Origin: Phycisphaerales bacterium
Lineage (GTDB): Bacteria > Planctomycetota > Phycisphaerae > UBA1845 > UTPLA1
Direction of reading: 5' to 3'
NCBI GenBank assembly: GCA_020639075.1
Contig: JACKHI010000001.1
Coordinates: 3,038,001-3,102,000, forward strand
Length of the DNA stretch: 64,000 nt
Below are positions 51,586 through 60,836 of the stretch, in pieces (position 1 is the first letter of the stretch; every line of letters begins with the position of its first letter). Made by a program: the position numbers and the translations under genes. Under the pieces are notes generated by a model. It was not told the DNA's origin. It saw only the letters and a list, made by a program, of their open reading frames with translations, and did not search any database.

Positions 51586-53024
51586 CGGCGATCGGCTCCG
51601 ACCAAACTGGCGATTCACTCAGGACTGCGATCGAGGCAATCGCGGACCAGCTCTGCCTCGCCGTCGATGGTCACTTCGATTTCCGCGTCGACGTCGACGT
51701 GTCGGACCCCAGCGCCGAAAAGTTGCACATGCTCATCAACTTCGTCCTCGACGCCGCGCGCCGATCCATCGAAGAACAGCGCATCATCAACGAAGAACTG
51801 CAAAAGGCGATGGCACAGGTCGAATCGGCCCGCATGCAGGCGGAATGCGCGAACCGCGCCAAATCCGATTTTCTCGCCAACATGAGTCATGAACTTCGAA
51901 CCCCGCTGACCGCCATCATCGGGTTTTCGAACATCTTGCGGGAAGACTGCAAACACTCGCAACGCCACACGATTGATACCATCCATCGCAACGGCGAACA
52001 CCTTCTGCACGTCATCAGCGACATCCTCGATTTGTCCAAGATCGAGTCCGGGCGATTTCCCATGGCTCGCGCCGCGGTCAGGCCCGTACAACTCGTCGAC
52101 AGCATCCTCGGCACGTTGCATTATCAGGCCGCCGCCAAGGGTCTCGACGTCAGGTCCTGCCTGATGACGACGATTCCGAATGAAATCCAGACGGATCCCG
52201 TACGATTCCGGCAGATACTGACGAACCTGATCAGCAACGCCGTCAAATTCACGAACCGGGGCGGCGTCACTGTCGAAATGTCGTATCTGCCGAATCCGGA
52301 CGACCTCCTGTCGATCGACGTCGTCGATACCGGCATCGGAATCGACGCCCAGCATTTGGAAAAGCTGTTTAGGCCGTTCTCGCAAGTCGATTCGTCGATG
52401 TCGCGCAACTTCGGCGGAACGGGTCTGGGCCTCGTCATCTGCCGGAGATTCGCGGAGTTGCTGGACGGCAGCGTGTCCATCGTCGAATCGCATCCCGACA
52501 AGGGATCACGATTCCGATGCCGGATCGCCGCCAATACCGGCGACGACACGGAATTGATTGACCCGGCCGACGCCTCGGCGCTGCGCGCCGAAGCGCACTC
52601 CCCGACCAATGCGGACGCAAGCGTTTCGATTCGCGGACTCAATATCCTCCTTGTTGAAGACGGCCCCGATAACCGTCGGCTCATTCTGCATATCCTCAAG
52701 AAGAAGGGGGCGATCGTCGCGACGGCCGAAAACGGTCAGATCGGCGTCGACCTCGTGGAAGCGTCCATCACGGCCCATCGGCCCTTTGATCTCATCCTGA
52801 TGGACATGCAAATGCCCGTCATGGACGGATACACGGCGACGTCGCGGCTCCGCTCGATGGACGTTCAAACCCCGATCATCGCCCTAACGGCGCACGCAAT
52901 GACGGGAGATCGCGAAAAGTGCATCGCGGCCGGATGCGACGACTACATCACCAAGCCCATCGCGCCGGAGGAGTTGATCCGGCAAATCGCCGCCCGCACA
53001 CGAAACAGCTTGATCCCCCAATAG
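51582..53024 (+). CDS. Soluble hybrid histidine kinase paired with H-NOX
   Basis: The 480-residue protein has no membrane segment. A short N-terminal helical region with a coiled coil (EEQRIINEELQKAMAQVESA) leads to HisKA (MSHELRTPLTAI, H103), HATPase (NLISNAVKFTNRGG, DTGIGI, GGTGLGLVIC) and a C-terminal receiver (ILLVEDGPDNRRL, D408 in LILMDMQMP, K in DYITKPI). The H-NOX protein presumably binds the N-terminal part and inhibits or activates autophosphorylation. The output partner (an HPt or a diguanylate regulator) is not in the window. GTG start at 51582 overlaps the H-NOX stop (GTGA). Confidence 0.9.
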   Translation: MTAIGSDQTGDSLRTAIEAIADQLCLAVDGHFDFRVDVDVSDPSAEKLHMLINFVLDAARRSIEEQRIINEELQKAMAQVESARMQAECANRAKSDFLANMSHELRTPLTAIIGFSNILREDCKHSQRHTIDTIHRNGEHLLHVISDILDLSKIESGRFPMARAAVRPVQLVDSILGTLHYQAAAKGLDVRSCLMTTIPNEIQTDPVRFRQILTNLISNAVKFTNRGGVTVEMSYLPNPDDLLSIDVVDTGIGIDAQHLEKLFRPFSQVDSSMSRNFGGTGLGLVICRRFAELLDGSVSIVESHPDKGSRFRCRIAANTGDDTELIDPADASALRAEAHSPTNADASVSIRGLNILLVEDGPDNRRLILHILKKKGAIVATAENGQIGVDLVEASITAHRPFDLILMDMQMPVMDGYTATSRLRSMDVQTPIIALTAHAMTGDREKCIAAGCDDYITKPIAPEELIRQIAARTRNSLIPQ

Positions 53025-53086
53025 CGATTCCCGGTCATAGCGGCCCTATCGATGCCGCCCATGGGGTCGTGACGGCCCGCGTATTG

Positions 53087-53116
53087 TTGTAATCGCGGCC
53101 CGGATCGCCCTAGAAT
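53087..53116 (+). promoter_or_regulatory. Candidate sigma-70-type promoter for the M4 protease
   Basis: TTGTAA at 53087-53092 and TAGAAT at 53111-53116 are separated by 18 bp, about 100 bp before the start codon. Confidence 0.35.
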
Positions 53117-53218
53117 AGACGCTCGTGGAGTAGTTTATCGAACGATCCGCGAGTCTCGCCGCCTGCCGGGCGGATTCCCGGGGCCGCGCAACGTTCAGGG
53201 TCAAGGTGGAGTAATCAA

Positions 53219-56131
53219 TTGAATAATCGCCCCCATCGCAGCCATGCGACAATCGTCGCCCGTTTTGTGCTTGCCGTCGTCGTTTCACTGGCGGCAACCG
53301 TCTCTGCCGCCGACGAACCTGTCATTCGCCCGTCACGCGTCGGCCGCAACGCTGGATTCCTCACAAGCCGTGACGGGACGCCGATCCAGCTCGCAGGCGG
53401 CGTCGCGAAAGCCGGTGCGATGGCCGCCATCGAGCAGTTCGGCGCGGCGTTCGGCATCAACGATCCGCAGACGCAGCTTCGACTGATCAAGACTGAGACT
53501 GACGCTTTGGGCTATGTGCACACCAGCTATCAACAGGTGCACCACGGCATCGACGCGTTCTCTGGCATCGTCCGCGTGCATCAGGATGCAAACGGCGGCC
53601 TGATCGCCATGAACGGCGATTTCTACGCGATCTCACCGAAACTCGGGACGACGCCGGCGATCACGGGGGACGAGGCGATCGCCGAGTGCGTCCGCGTCTT
53701 GGCACTCGCTGAGGCGGATACGGAGCGATCCGACCTCGTCATTGTGGATCCGGGCTGGTATGGCGATCCGTCGATCGGCCCGCACCTGGCCTATTACGTC
53801 ATCGTCGGGAACGACTCAATCCCGGTTCGCGAGGCATTCTTCATCGACGCCGTCACGGGCGAAGTGCTTGATCAGTGGACGATGCTTCACGCGGCGCTCA
53901 CGCGACAGATCTACAACGGCAACGGCGGCAGCGGCCTTCCGGGCACTCTGGCTCGCGGCGAAGGCGATCCAGTCGTCGCCTCCCCGGCTGATGTCAATCG
54001 CGCATACGACTACTACGCCGACGTGTATGACTACTACTTCAACGCGTTCGGCCGCGACAGCATCGACGGCAACGGCCTCAACATGATCGCAACGGTCAAT
54101 TCGACGAACCCGCCTTGCCCCAACGCCACGTGGAACGGCGCGCAGATGATCTTCTGCGACGGCGCCGTCACGGACGACATCGTCGGCCACGAGCTGACGC
54201 ACGGCGTCACGCAATACACGGCGGATCTCATTTACCAAAATCAGTCGGGGCAGCTCAATGAATCCTATTCGGACGTCTTTGGCGAACTGATCGACCTCTA
54301 CAACGGCGGCGCGGAATTCGCGGGGACGCCAACGGCGACGCCGTTCGGCAATCATCCGACAGGCCCTGGCGTCGACACGCCCAATACGATGCGCGACGCA
54401 GACTGCAGCCTTTCCTCGGAAGGCAACCCGGACGGCGTTCGCTGGCTGATGGGTGAGGATGCCGCCGTCTTCGGCGGCGCGATTCGCGACATGTGGAACC
54501 CGCCCTGCAACGGCGATCCGGATTTCGCCAACAGCTCGCTGCAGACGTGCAACCCGCTCGACAGCGGAGGCGTCCACAGCGGAAGCGGCGTGCCCAATCA
54601 CGCCTTCGCGATGCTCACGGACGGCAAGACGTTTAATGGATACACGATTAACGGAATCGGACCGATTAAAGCCGGCGCCGTCTGGTACCGCGCACTGACG
54701 CATTATCTCACGCCCGCTTCCGACTTCGGCGACGCTTACCTCGCCCTGATGCAAGCGGCGAACGATCTCGTCGGCACGAATCCCAACGATCCGCGAACGG
54801 GACTCCCGTCGGCAAGCACCTTCACGGCGGCGGATGTTCTTGAAGTCGAAAAGGCCCTGCTCGCTGTCGAGATGAACACCGACGGCGCGTGCGGCGCCGC
54901 CGACGACGTGCTCAGCGGCGTCGAACCCGTTCGATGCGCCGATCGCGAAACGATCTTCGCGGACGACTTCGAAACCGGCGCCCCCGGCTGGACGGTCTTC
55001 AACTCCGGTCCGCCGACGCCGTACGACTGGACGCTCACGATCGATCCGCTGCCCGCGGGCGTCAGCGGCACGGCGTGGTTCTGCGAAGATGCCGACGTGG
55101 GCGATTGCGGGGCGAACGACGAATCCGCCATCCACTCGCTCGTCAGCCCGTCGATTTCGACGCCCGCGAATGCCGCTCATCCGCGCGTTTCATTCCGTCA
55201 CGTGATGGCGTCTGAAGGCGCCTGGGACGGCGGCAATCTCAAGATCAGCGTGAATGCCGGCGGCTGGCAGGTCGTCCCGCGCGACGCGTACACGTTCAAC
55301 GCCCCCAATGCCCCGCTGAACTCCGTCGCGCAGACGAATACCAACCCGATGGCGGGCGAAGCCGGCTGGACGGGTGCGGGCGGATCCTGGGGCACAAGCA
55401 TTGCCGACCTGTCTAGCCTCGTGGCCCCGGGCGATTCGATACAGTTCCGCTTCGACTTCGGCAAGGACGGCTGCACGGGCGGTCCCGGCTGGTATGTGGA
55501 CGAATTCGAATACTACAACTGCATCGACTGCGACAGTGACACGAAGGCCGACATCGATCAGTTCCGATTCGCCCGGTCGACGAATGCACAAGGCAACATC
55601 GGCGTCGGCTCGCCACAGGTCTTCGTCATTCCGTCGCCGCCGATCGCGGTCAGCGACGTCATGATGACGGTCCGGGCCCGCGGCGATTTCGCGGCAAGCG
55701 ACGAATTCGTCGATGTGGACCTCAACGGCACGCTGATCGCAACGCTGTTCGCAATGAACGGTTCGGATTGCCCTGGCACGCCCGAATCCGAGACGGCCGT
55801 CATCCCCGCGTCGCTGTTCAACTCGGCGGCGGGCGGCGGCAACGCAACGCTCACGCTGATTGGGAGCAGCACCGTCAATCCGGCGCTTTCGACGGGCGCG
55901 TGCCGCGGCGCATCCTTCATCGCCCTGACGATCCAATACGATCTGGCGCCGACGGATTGCGACGCAAACCTGGTCCTCGACGGATGCCAGCGCGCCAACC
56001 TGACGATCGCCGAATTCGTCGATGTCCTGCTGACGCCGGCGAGCGGAACGTGCATTCACGACTTCAACAACGACGGCAACGTCGATGGTCGCGACATCCA
56101 GGAATTCGTCGTCGAGCAGATTGCGCCGTAG
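53219..56131 (+). CDS. Secreted M4-family metalloprotease (thermolysin-like) with dockerin-like end
   Basis: The 970-residue protein has a signal peptide (ending about residue 31, VSA-ADEP), an FTP/PepSY propeptide (about 45-210), and an M4 catalytic domain with zinc site H324-E-L-T-H328 and E348 in NESYSDVFG. GGVHSGSGVPNHAF supplies the second catalytic histidine. Two C-terminal beta domains follow, and the protein ends with the calcium loop DFNNDGNVDGRDIQEFV. It should degrade proteins outside the cell after autoprocessing. The start is a TTG at 53219 with GGTGGAG upstream; no better start gives an intact signal. Confidence 0.92.
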   Translation: MNNRPHRSHATIVARFVLAVVVSLAATVSAADEPVIRPSRVGRNAGFLTSRDGTPIQLAGGVAKAGAMAAIEQFGAAFGINDPQTQLRLIKTETDALGYVHTSYQQVHHGIDAFSGIVRVHQDANGGLIAMNGDFYAISPKLGTTPAITGDEAIAECVRVLALAEADTERSDLVIVDPGWYGDPSIGPHLAYYVIVGNDSIPVREAFFIDAVTGEVLDQWTMLHAALTRQIYNGNGGSGLPGTLARGEGDPVVASPADVNRAYDYYADVYDYYFNAFGRDSIDGNGLNMIATVNSTNPPCPNATWNGAQMIFCDGAVTDDIVGHELTHGVTQYTADLIYQNQSGQLNESYSDVFGELIDLYNGGAEFAGTPTATPFGNHPTGPGVDTPNTMRDADCSLSSEGNPDGVRWLMGEDAAVFGGAIRDMWNPPCNGDPDFANSSLQTCNPLDSGGVHSGSGVPNHAFAMLTDGKTFNGYTINGIGPIKAGAVWYRALTHYLTPASDFGDAYLALMQAANDLVGTNPNDPRTGLPSASTFTAADVLEVEKALLAVEMNTDGACGAADDVLSGVEPVRCADRETIFADDFETGAPGWTVFNSGPPTPYDWTLTIDPLPAGVSGTAWFCEDADVGDCGANDESAIHSLVSPSISTPANAAHPRVSFRHVMASEGAWDGGNLKISVNAGGWQVVPRDAYTFNAPNAPLNSVAQTNTNPMAGEAGWTGAGGSWGTSIADLSSLVAPGDSIQFRFDFGKDGCTGGPGWYVDEFEYYNCIDCDSDTKADIDQFRFARSTNAQGNIGVGSPQVFVIPSPPIAVSDVMMTVRARGDFAASDEFVDVDLNGTLIATLFAMNGSDCPGTPESETAVIPASLFNSAAGGGNATLTLIGSSTVNPALSTGACRGASFIALTIQYDLAPTDCDANLVLDGCQRANLTIAEFVDVLLTPASGTCIHDFNNDGNVDGRDIQEFVVEQIAP

Positions 56132-56218
56132 GGCGTAGCCGCTGACCGACAACAGCCGAGGGCGCCGTTGCGACACTTTTCGTCGGAACGCGGGCCTGTC
56201 GAAACCGGCAATGCGAGA

Positions 56219-56262
56219 AAACCCCGTCCTTTGCGATCGCAGGGGATGGGGTTTTTGTTTCG
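56219..56262 (+). terminator. Rho-independent terminator after the M4 protease
   Basis: AACCCCGTCC and GGATGGGGTT pair (with G-T pairs) around TTTGCGATCGCAGG, and TTTTTG follows. It lies about 90 bp after the protease stop. Confidence 0.7.
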
Positions 56263-56316
56263 AGACCCGTTTGTTGCCGCAGACGCATTTCCGCGCCATC
56301 ATCCCGTTCATCCTCG

Positions 56317-57771
56317 ATGTCGGGAGCATGCGTGCACGAACGGATCGCCGGACAATCCAGAGTGGGCAGGGCTCTTGTCGCCATAGGTCTGATGACGGCG
56401 ATCGGTCTCGCGATTCTCAAAGCGCATGAAGCGCCGATCACGTACGATGAGGCGTATACCTTCCTCCAGTTCGCACGCAAGCACACGGGGGACATCCTCA
56501 GCGACTACGAATACCCGAACAACCACATCCTCCACACGATCGCCGTCCGCATGACGACGCGCTGGTTCGGCGACAGTCTCTTTGCGATCCGGCTGCCTGC
56601 CGTCCTCGGCGGCATCGCCCTGCTCGGCGGAGTTGTCGCGCTCAGTCGTCGATTCGACGAGCCCGTGCGTTCCGCGTGGCCCGTTTGCGTCGCGTTCCTG
56701 CCAGTCGTCATGCAGTACAACACGCTCGCTCGCGGATACAGCCTCGGCGCGGCCGCATGCCTCTGGGCCGCGGTCCTGCTGGTCCGCGCACTCGACGATG
56801 CGCGGCACTCCGAATGTCGAACGCGTGACCATCGCCTGCGCCTGATCGCGGTTGGTCTCTTGCTCGGCTTCGCTGTCGGCTGCGTGCCGACGTTCGGCCT
56901 CTTCGCGGCAGGACTTCTCGCCGCAACGATGCTGATTCGATTCGTGAGGATACGCCCCATTCGGCTTCGCGCCGCGATCGTCGACGGACTGCTGATCGCA
57001 GCGGGGACTCTCCCGATCCTGCTCGTCGTCTATGGCCGCGTTCGACTGAAACCGCGCGAATGGCCGTGGGGCTTCGGGGATTGGCAGTCGTGCAATCGCG
57101 CATTCTGGGAACACACGCTCGACTGGCCCGGAGCTATGAACCAGACGCCGGCGATCGGTATGTCGATCGTCATAGCACTGGCAGCGACAGTCTCGCTCAT
57201 TGGTTCATTTCGCCGTAACGAGACGGCGCAGAGCCTGTTGCTCGCGACTTTCGCGTTTGGCGTGCTTGCACTCGTATCGGCAAAAACGATTCTCGGAACC
57301 GTCTGGCCCCTGCCGCGAACCATACACTGGCTGGCCCCGTTCTGCTTATTGGCTGTGTTGGATTTCGTATCGAAGGCCGTTCGATCGCCCCGCGCCCGCA
57401 ATGGCGCGGCAACGCTCATCGCGGCGATCGTCGTCGTGTGGGGCCTGTCGCGATGGAATATCAAACGATTCTCCGGCTGGGAGGACAATGCCGATGTGCC
57501 GTCCATCGTGGAAGCGATCGAGCGCGACGCAGCGCCATCGCAAGGATCGACGATCACGATTGCCGTCCCGTGGCGATTCGACGTCTGCGTGAAGTACGCG
57601 GTTCGACAAATGTCTCAACATCATTGGCGCGTACTGACGATCGACGGAAACGCTGCCGATTACGTTGTTCTTGCGGACAACGAGCCGACGCCGGTCGATG
57701 CGATCCTGCTCGACAATCAACCGATTTCCGCGATTCGAATCGCGCGAAGGATACGACGGACAGCCCCGTAA
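56317..57771 (+). CDS. GT39-like membrane glycosyltransferase
   Basis: The 484-residue protein has about nine hydrophobic helices and an acidic first-loop motif ITYDEAYTFLQFARKHTGDI after the first helix, as in polyprenyl-phosphate-sugar transferases (GT39/GT83). A short C-terminal soluble domain (ADVPSIVEAIERDAAPSQGS ...) follows the last helix. It is related in layout to the gene at 33740 but lies outside the glycan cluster. ATG at 56317 has no strong ribosome-binding site. Acceptor and donor are unknown. Confidence 0.75.
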   Translation: MSGACVHERIAGQSRVGRALVAIGLMTAIGLAILKAHEAPITYDEAYTFLQFARKHTGDILSDYEYPNNHILHTIAVRMTTRWFGDSLFAIRLPAVLGGIALLGGVVALSRRFDEPVRSAWPVCVAFLPVVMQYNTLARGYSLGAAACLWAAVLLVRALDDARHSECRTRDHRLRLIAVGLLLGFAVGCVPTFGLFAAGLLAATMLIRFVRIRPIRLRAAIVDGLLIAAGTLPILLVVYGRVRLKPREWPWGFGDWQSCNRAFWEHTLDWPGAMNQTPAIGMSIVIALAATVSLIGSFRRNETAQSLLLATFAFGVLALVSAKTILGTVWPLPRTIHWLAPFCLLAVLDFVSKAVRSPRARNGAATLIAAIVVVWGLSRWNIKRFSGWEDNADVPSIVEAIERDAAPSQGSTITIAVPWRFDVCVKYAVRQMSQHHWRVLTIDGNAADYVVLADNEPTPVDAILLDNQPISAIRIARRIRRTAP

Positions 57772-57816
57772 TCATGTCGGCGAGACAGAACCGCCCGCGC
57801 CGCGGAGGGCGCTATC

Positions 57817-58365
57817 ATGTTGCTGCAATGTCCGAACTGCCGTGAGCGCGTGTCGTTCTATCGCGCGTTTGCGACGCCCGCGTGGGGATCATTCACGTGC
57901 AAATCCTGCGGATCCACCCTCACGATCTCGTTCGGCCGGCGGATTATCGCTGCAGCCGTCTGGGCCGCGACGTTTATTTTCGCGAGCGAGTGGTTCGGTC
58001 TTTACCGTTGGGGCAGACTCATCGCGTATCCGTTGATGGCCCTTTCGCTCGTCGCCGTACTCTACCTGTTTGAGAAGATCATCCTCATCGATCGACGCGC
58101 ATTTACGTGCCTTCAATGCGGTTACGACCTCAAAGGTCTGCCGGAGAATCGATGCCCCGAATGCGGGACGCCGTTTGACGCGTCCGAAATCGAAAAGATC
58201 CGCGCCCGAATCGGATTGCGCAGGCCCAAGCCGCGCAACCGGTGGATCGCCGTCATCGTCGTCATCCTGCTGGCATTTTCCGTCGCGGCGGGATTCGTTG
58301 TATGGCAGAACAGCGCAAAGCGCATGACGACGACCGCCACGACAACGAGCGCCCCGACGCCCTAA
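57817..58365 (+). CDS. Membrane protein with two zinc ribbons
   Basis: The 182-residue protein has an N-terminal ribbon (CPNCRERV ... CKSCGSTL), two transmembrane helices (about residues 44-58 and 68-85), a second ribbon CLQCGYDLKGLPENRCPECG at about 106-125, and a final helix (VIVVILLAFSVAAGFVVW) with a threonine-rich tail. The first ribbon resembles those in cytoplasmic nucleic-acid or chaperone contexts, the second is the lineage-typical CGYxLxGL...CPECG. Function unknown. Confidence 0.75.
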   Translation: MLLQCPNCRERVSFYRAFATPAWGSFTCKSCGSTLTISFGRRIIAAAVWAATFIFASEWFGLYRWGRLIAYPLMALSLVAVLYLFEKIILIDRRAFTCLQCGYDLKGLPENRCPECGTPFDASEIEKIRARIGLRRPKPRNRWIAVIVVILLAFSVAAGFVVWQNSAKRMTTTATTTSAPTP

Positions 58366-58538
58366 TCGTGTTTCTTTCACACTCCCCCCGAGTAACGCCG
58401 TGAACTGCATGCGATGGCGGTATATTCATTCAGAGCCGACGCGTCCCCGCGGCGATGTTCGGCGAGTCTTTGCTTGCTTCGCCAAGTGCGAATCTGGTAC
58501 GAGGTTTGACGGATTGACTGTCGTTTGCTCGCAATACT

Positions 58539-58606
58539 CCGCCCTGAGGACAGGGCGGCTCTGATGGGAAGACGCTCTGATGGAAAGACGCTCTGATGGG
58601 AAGATG
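58539..58606. repeat. Hairpin followed by a three-copy 16-bp tandem repeat
   Basis: CCGCCCTG-AGGA-CAGGGCGG (58539-58558) is a perfect 8-bp stem. It is followed at once by CTCTGATGGGAAGACG (58559-58574), CTCTGATGGAAAGACG (58575-58590) and CTCTGATGGGAAGATG (58591-58606). The rest of 58366-58761 shows no gene. Confidence 0.75.
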
Positions 58607-58761
58607 CTCCGCAGTACTTAAGGCTTGAATTCTCGCCTTCGGTTCACGGCGTTGCCCCCCTGTGGCCGAAGTCTCGCAATCCGCGCTATCTTTCCTTGCC
58701 CAGTTGCCAAATAATACTCGTGTGCCGCCGGGAGCTAGTCTCCCGACGTTTCGGAGGATCG

Positions 58762-60621
58762 ATGTCCCCACTCTTGGCCAGCAGTCAGACCGGCTCGATC
58801 GCAGTGTCGCTCGCGATGATTCTCGTCATCGGCGTCGGCTCGCAGTGGCTTGCGTGGCGCGTCGGCCTGCCTTCGATCCTCCTGCTGCTCACGGCCGGCA
58901 TCATTGCAGGCCCATGGCAAGGCTGGCTCGAACCCGACAAGCTATTCGGCGATCTGCTGCTGCCCTGTGTGTCGCTGGCCGTCGCACTCATCCTCTACGA
59001 GGGCGGTCTCTCTCTGAAAGTCTCGGAACTCAAGAAAGTCGGCGCCGTTGTGCGCAATCTCGTCACGATTGGCGCGGCTGTCTCCTGGGTCGGCAGCGCC
59101 GCCGCTGCGCACTTCGTTCTGGGCCTTTCGCTACCTCTGTCGTCGCTGCTCGGCGCCGTGCTCGTCGTGACGGGCCCCACTGTCATCGGCCCGCTGCTCC
59201 GGCATATTCGACCGACGGGCGCCGTCGGCTCGATCCTCAAGTGGGAAGGGATCGTCATCGATCCGATCGGCGCACTGCTTGCCGTGCTCATTTTCGAGGC
59301 GTTGGTCATCGGCCGCGCTTCGGAAGCGGCAGGCTCCGCCGCCATCTCCGTCGCGCAGACAATCTTCTTTGGCGGCGGAATCGGCGCCGCAGCCGCCTTA
59401 CTGCTTACACTCGTCCTCGCGAAATTCTGGCTCGCGGACCATCTGCAGAACGCCGTCTCACTGATGCTCGTCATCGCGGCGTTTACCGTTTCCAACTTGC
59501 TGCAGGAAGAGTCGGGCCTGCTCGCCGTGACCGTCATGGGCTTCGTTCTTGCGAACCAGAAGAAGGTCGATGTCGCGCACATTGTGGAATTCAAGGAGAA
59601 CCTGCAGGTCCTCTTGATATCGAGCCTCTTCGTGATTCTCGCGGCGCGCCTGAAGCCCGACGCGCTGACGGCTGCCGCGATGAGGGAAGTCGTCTTCGTC
59701 GTCCTGCTGATTCTGATCGTGCGCCCCGTCAGCGTGTTTGCCTCGACGATTCGCACGAAACTGTCGATGCGCGAGAAGCTGTTTCTCAGCTGGATGGCCC
59801 CGCGCGGAATCGTCGCAGCGGCCGTCTCCTCCGTCTTCGCCCTGAAGCTCGCCGAAAAGGGCTACGCCGGCGCGGATCGCATCGTCCCCATCACGTTTTC
59901 CGTGATCATCGCGACTGTCGGCGTCTATGGACTGACGGCGTCCTTCGTCGCACGATGGCTCAAACTTGCCGAGTCGAATCCGCAGGGGATTCTCTTCGTC
60001 GGCGCGCAGGAATGGGTCCAGCAGGTCGCCTCACTTCTGAAGGAGAAGAAATTCCGCGTTTACCTCGTCGACAACAACTGGGAGAACGTGAACGAAGCCC
60101 GCATGCACGGTCTGCCGACCTACGCCGGCAGCATCCTCGATGAGAAACTTCTTTCGACGATCGACCTCGGCGGCATCGGTCGCATCCTCGCGTTGACGCC
60201 CAACGACTGGGTCAATTCTCTCGCGCTGAAACGGTTCGAACACGTCTTCGGCAAGGCGAACTGCTATCAGCTGCCGCCGGAAGAGGACACGCTCAGCCGT
60301 CGCAAGGAGCACGGTCACATTCACGGCCGGCTGTTGTTCGACGACGCCGCGACCTATGACGCCGTCCGCATGCGCGAGTTCGACGGCTTCACGATCAAGG
60401 CGACGCGGCTTAGCGAGGAGTTCACTTACGAAAATTACCAGGAGCGGTATCGACAGTCGGCGATGCCGATGTTCGTCATCGACGCGAAGAACCGCCTGAA
60501 TGTCATCACGGCCAAGGACGGCTTCACGCCGGAGAGCGGCCACACGATCATCGGCTTCGTGAAAGAGCGCAAGCGCCCCGAGCCGTCGGCATCCAAATCG
60601 ACGAAGCCCGCCCCCGCGTGA
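58762..60621 (+). CDS. CPA1-type Na+(K+)/H+ antiporter with TrkA-N domain
   Basis: The 619-residue protein has about 12 helices of the NhaP/CPA1 type (VALILYEGGLSLKVSELKKV, VVTGPTVIGPLLRHIRP, WEGIVIDPIGALLAVLIFEA with the acidic transport residues). The cytoplasmic C-terminal half begins with a TrkA-N-like nucleotide-binding domain (GILFVGAQEWVQQVASLLKE, VYLVDNNWENVNEARMHG) that may gate transport by NAD(H) or a related ligand. It exchanges monovalent cations for protons across the inner membrane. ATG at 58762 follows GGAGG. Confidence 0.9.
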   Translation: MSPLLASSQTGSIAVSLAMILVIGVGSQWLAWRVGLPSILLLLTAGIIAGPWQGWLEPDKLFGDLLLPCVSLAVALILYEGGLSLKVSELKKVGAVVRNLVTIGAAVSWVGSAAAAHFVLGLSLPLSSLLGAVLVVTGPTVIGPLLRHIRPTGAVGSILKWEGIVIDPIGALLAVLIFEALVIGRASEAAGSAAISVAQTIFFGGGIGAAAALLLTLVLAKFWLADHLQNAVSLMLVIAAFTVSNLLQEESGLLAVTVMGFVLANQKKVDVAHIVEFKENLQVLLISSLFVILAARLKPDALTAAAMREVVFVVLLILIVRPVSVFASTIRTKLSMREKLFLSWMAPRGIVAAAVSSVFALKLAEKGYAGADRIVPITFSVIIATVGVYGLTASFVARWLKLAESNPQGILFVGAQEWVQQVASLLKEKKFRVYLVDNNWENVNEARMHGLPTYAGSILDEKLLSTIDLGGIGRILALTPNDWVNSLALKRFEHVFGKANCYQLPPEEDTLSRRKEHGHIHGRLLFDDAATYDAVRMREFDGFTIKATRLSEEFTYENYQERYRQSAMPMFVIDAKNRLNVITAKDGFTPESGHTIIGFVKERKRPEPSASKSTKPAPA

Positions 60622-60636
60622 CGACCAACATCAATG

Positions 60637-60806
60637 GGGTGCCACTGCTCTCAAGCAGTGCGGAATCGTAGGAACGCAAAGTGTCGCCCCAATGCCACGC
60701 CCCATCAGCCCCGCGACACTTACTCAACGTTTGGGCGCTCACTCGATTCGTCACTGCTTGAGAGCAGTGGCACCCGGCATGCCGACCTTAAGGGTCGGCA
60801 TGGCAC
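60637..60806. repeat. Cruciform-forming inverted repeat pair and adjacent palindrome
   Basis: A 24-nt sequence (60637-60660, GGGTGCCACTGCT...AGCAGTG) is perfectly repeated in inverse orientation at 60752-60775. Each copy is itself a hairpin. Inside, AAGTGTCGC (60679-60687) and GCGACACTT (60713-60721) make a second stem. Then TGCCGACC-TTAAG-GGTCGGCA follows at about 60780-60800. The arrangement resembles a small non-autonomous element or REP doublet. It ends about 35 bp before selD. Confidence 0.8.
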
Positions 60807-60836
60807 CCCGCCGATCGGCGCTCTACACTCCCTCTC

